Made by a program: the position numbers and the translations under genes
In this document: positions 62,781-64,000 of the stretch, in pieces
Layout: the number at the start of each line of letters is the position of its first letter
Numbering within the stretch: the first letter of the stretch is position 1
The notes under the pieces: model-generated
The model's database searches: none
Told to the model about the DNA's origin: nothing
What the model saw: the letters and a program-made list of their open reading frames with translations, nothing else
Source: Curtobacterium herbarum
GTDB taxonomy: Bacteria > Actinomycetota > Actinomycetes > Actinomycetales > Microbacteriaceae
NCBI RefSeq assembly: GCF_016907335.1
Contig: NZ_JAFBBT010000001.1
Coordinates: forward strand, 2,604,001-2,668,000
Direction of reading: 5' to 3'
Length of the DNA stretch: 64,000 bases

Positions 62781-63245
62781 ATGCAGCACGAGCACATCGC
62801 GCGGCTGATCCGGCTTGCGCGTGAGGACGTCGGCATGAGCCAGGAGGCGCTGGCTGCCGTCGTCGGTGCGGCGGCGTCGTCGATCGCGGCCCACGAGGCC
62901 GGTTCCGAGACACCAGACCCCGAGACACTGCAACTGATCACCGCGGCGACCGAGATGCGGCCGAGCATCCCGCTCGTCGTCCACGCCGACCGGATCCGAG
63001 CCGAAGCCACACGTCATCGTCTTCACGACGTGCGGGTGTTCGGATCGGTCGTCCGCGGGACCGACACCGCACGGAGCGACGTCGACCTGGTCGTCGGGAC
63101 CGAGCCGGGCGCGGACCTGTTCGACCTCGGCGGCTTCGTCGTCGCCGTCGAAAGGCTCACCGGGTTCCCCGTCGATGTGATGACTGAGGAGCAGCTCGAC
63201 GATGAGTACTTCGCGCACGTGCGGGACGACGCCGTCCCGTTGTGA
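62781..63245 (+). CDS. XRE helix-turn-helix fused to a MNT-type nucleotidyltransferase
   Basis: A 154-residue protein. Residues ~5-58 form an XRE-type HTH (IARLIRLAREDVGMSQEALA, SSIAAHEAGSETPDPETL). Residues ~65-150 are a minimal nucleotidyltransferase with the catalytic pattern VFGSVVRGTDTARSDVDLVV: Gly88-Ser89, Arg92, Asp100 and Asp102. MNT proteins act as antitoxins by adenylylating HEPN toxins. ATG 62781 follows GAGGAG. The gene converges with an Abi_2/HEPN gene 23 bases downstream, so it may control or neutralise it. Confidence 0.85.
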   Translation: MQHEHIARLIRLAREDVGMSQEALAAVVGAAASSIAAHEAGSETPDPETLQLITAATEMRPSIPLVVHADRIRAEATRHRLHDVRVFGSVVRGTDTARSDVDLVVGTEPGADLFDLGGFVVAVERLTGFPVDVMTEEQLDDEYFAHVRDDAVPL

Positions 63246-63268
63246 CCGCGACCGTACCGTTCGGCTGC

Positions 63269-64000
63269 TCAACTCCGATGGTCGCGCGATCGCTCCGGAG
63301 CGGTGAGACCGCGCCAGAAATCAGACTCACACGCGTTCTGCTCGACGAGCACTGGCAACATCGGCGCCGAGGTGCCGGTCCGGCTGGTCAGGTCGTCGAG
63401 CGACACGACGACGTCCAGTACAGATCTCGGACCGAACTGCCCGGCAAGCTTCTTGGCGCGGCTTCGGACGTTGTTCGGGGTGGGCCCTGCATCGACCACC
63501 GAGTGATGCCACATCCGGCTTTGGTGCGCGCAACGGTTGCGGAGGTAGACGAGCGCCTTCACGCGCGCAGCGAATCCCGACTTCGCGATCCCGATACTCG
63601 AGGCGACCGCGCCGGCTAGTGTTCCTCGACCACCTCGTTCGATGGTCTTTGACAGCGTCCCGAAGGACAGGGCTTCGACTGCCGACCAGACGGGGAGCTT
63701 GCTGTAGTCGGAGTGCTCGCCCGTCTCGAGGCGATAGCGCAGGATGTGGCGGTCTCTGCTCCGAGCGATGTCCCGACGACAGGATGCAACGGTCGGCTCC
63801 CGGCCGGGGACGTCTGTGTAGAAGTCCCGCTCGAGGTAGCGGACGTACGGCCCATGCTGGTCAGCGATGACTCGAGCCGTGTGCGATCGGAGGAGCAGCT
63901 CTACCTCCGCAAGCGGTCGGACGAGAGCGATCCGGACGGCTTGGTCGGCGTCGTAGACAGCGCGGACCTGCTCGAACGTCGTGCCGGGGTGGAAGTCGTT
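63269..64000 (-). CDS. Abi_2-family abortive infection protein (HEPN-type), 5' end missing
   Basis: The open frame runs from the right edge (64000) to a stop at 63269, 243 residues visible; the start lies beyond the window. It resembles the Abi_2 (AbiD/AbiF) family: YVRYLERDFYTDVPGREP, RHILRYRLETGEHSDYSKLPVW (family core) and ALVYLRNRCAHQSRMWHH. RNRCAH (visible residues 154-159) is the R-x4-H ribonuclease motif of HEPN domains. The protein probably degrades RNA during phage infection. About 60-80 N-terminal residues are missing. Internal GTG codons give shorter frames, but the upstream residues match the family. Confidence 0.85.
   Translation of the reverse strand, partial: NDFHPGTTFEQVRAVYDADQAVRIALVRPLAEVELLLRSHTARVIADQHGPYVRYLERDFYTDVPGREPTVASCRRDIARSRDRHILRYRLETGEHSDYSKLPVWSAVEALSFGTLSKTIERGGRGTLAGAVASSIGIAKSGFAARVKALVYLRNRCAHQSRMWHHSVVDAGPTPNNVRSRAKKLAGQFGPRSVLDVVVSLDDLTSRTGTSAPMLPVLVEQNACESDFWRGLTAPERSRDHRS

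Noticed and set aside
63616..63855. A short minus-strand frame inside the Abi gene
   Set aside because: The frame ending at 63269 is open to the right edge and translates to Abi_2-family segments, so this one is a shadow.

Overview
The window is about 70% GC chromosomal DNA from a high-GC actinobacterium. The best guess is a Microbacteriaceae member close to Curtobacterium. That rests on codon use, lysine made through succinylated DAP intermediates, TatB, a DUF3117 protein, a PIG-L/MshB-type deacetylase, a 7Fe ferredoxin next to dapC, and frequent leaderless starts. It is inferred without a database search. The order typA, PIG-L deacetylase, fdxA, dapC, dapD/dapE, DUF3117, O-methyltransferase, tatB, mrp, CBS/MgtE-N protein and DEAD-box helicase resembles, as I recall it, the Rv116x-Rv125x segment of mycobacteria. 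This part is core genome.

Layout. 0-5 kb: ferritin-like protein, DEAD-box RNA helicase, PHP phosphoesterase, then a 124-bp direct duplication enclosing a small membrane-protein gene, and a membrane protein/lipoprotein pair. 5-12 kb: GT-C-like membrane protein plus family-2 glycosyltransferase, lipoprotein, aminopeptidase P, GNAT enzyme, general stress protein. 12-17 kb: MgtE-N/CBS protein, DUF1003 protein and Mrp as an overlapping operon, then tatB, O-methyltransferase, AAA ATPase and DUF3117. 17-27 kb: PIG-V-like mannosyltransferase, dapE, dapD, a noncoding array of five 55-bp palindromes, a secreted M60-like protein without a zinc motif, gltA, dapC, fdxA. 27-35 kb: PIG-L deacetylase, lipoprotein, M20 hydrolase, typA, CPBP protease, DUF1023 hydrolase with a lipoprotein.

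35-49 kb holds two complete peptide-type ABC importers, each with a fused double ATPase. They flank a peroxiredoxin and a PH-like membrane protein. 49-54 kb is the glycine cleavage operon gcvT-gcvH-gcvP behind a tandem glycine riboswitch. 54-58 kb has a BlaI/M56 pair, an FBP zinc-finger protein, divergent LysR/GNAT genes and an SDR oxidoreductase. From 58.4 kb the content becomes accessory: an orphan HicB-like protein, a hicAB toxin-antitoxin pair, a MalY/PatB aminotransferase, an ICL/PEP-mutase enzyme, two unknown small genes, an XRE-nucleotidyltransferase fusion, and an Abi_2/HEPN abortive-infection gene that runs off the right edge.

Regulatory style. At least 19 genes have a TANNNT -10 box 6-8 bases before the start codon, which implies leaderless mRNAs. 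Operon ends are marked by long GC-rich hairpins, many sharing the stem GACGGGAGGC and lacking a T-run. No tRNA, rRNA, CRISPR array, transposase or prophage gene was seen.
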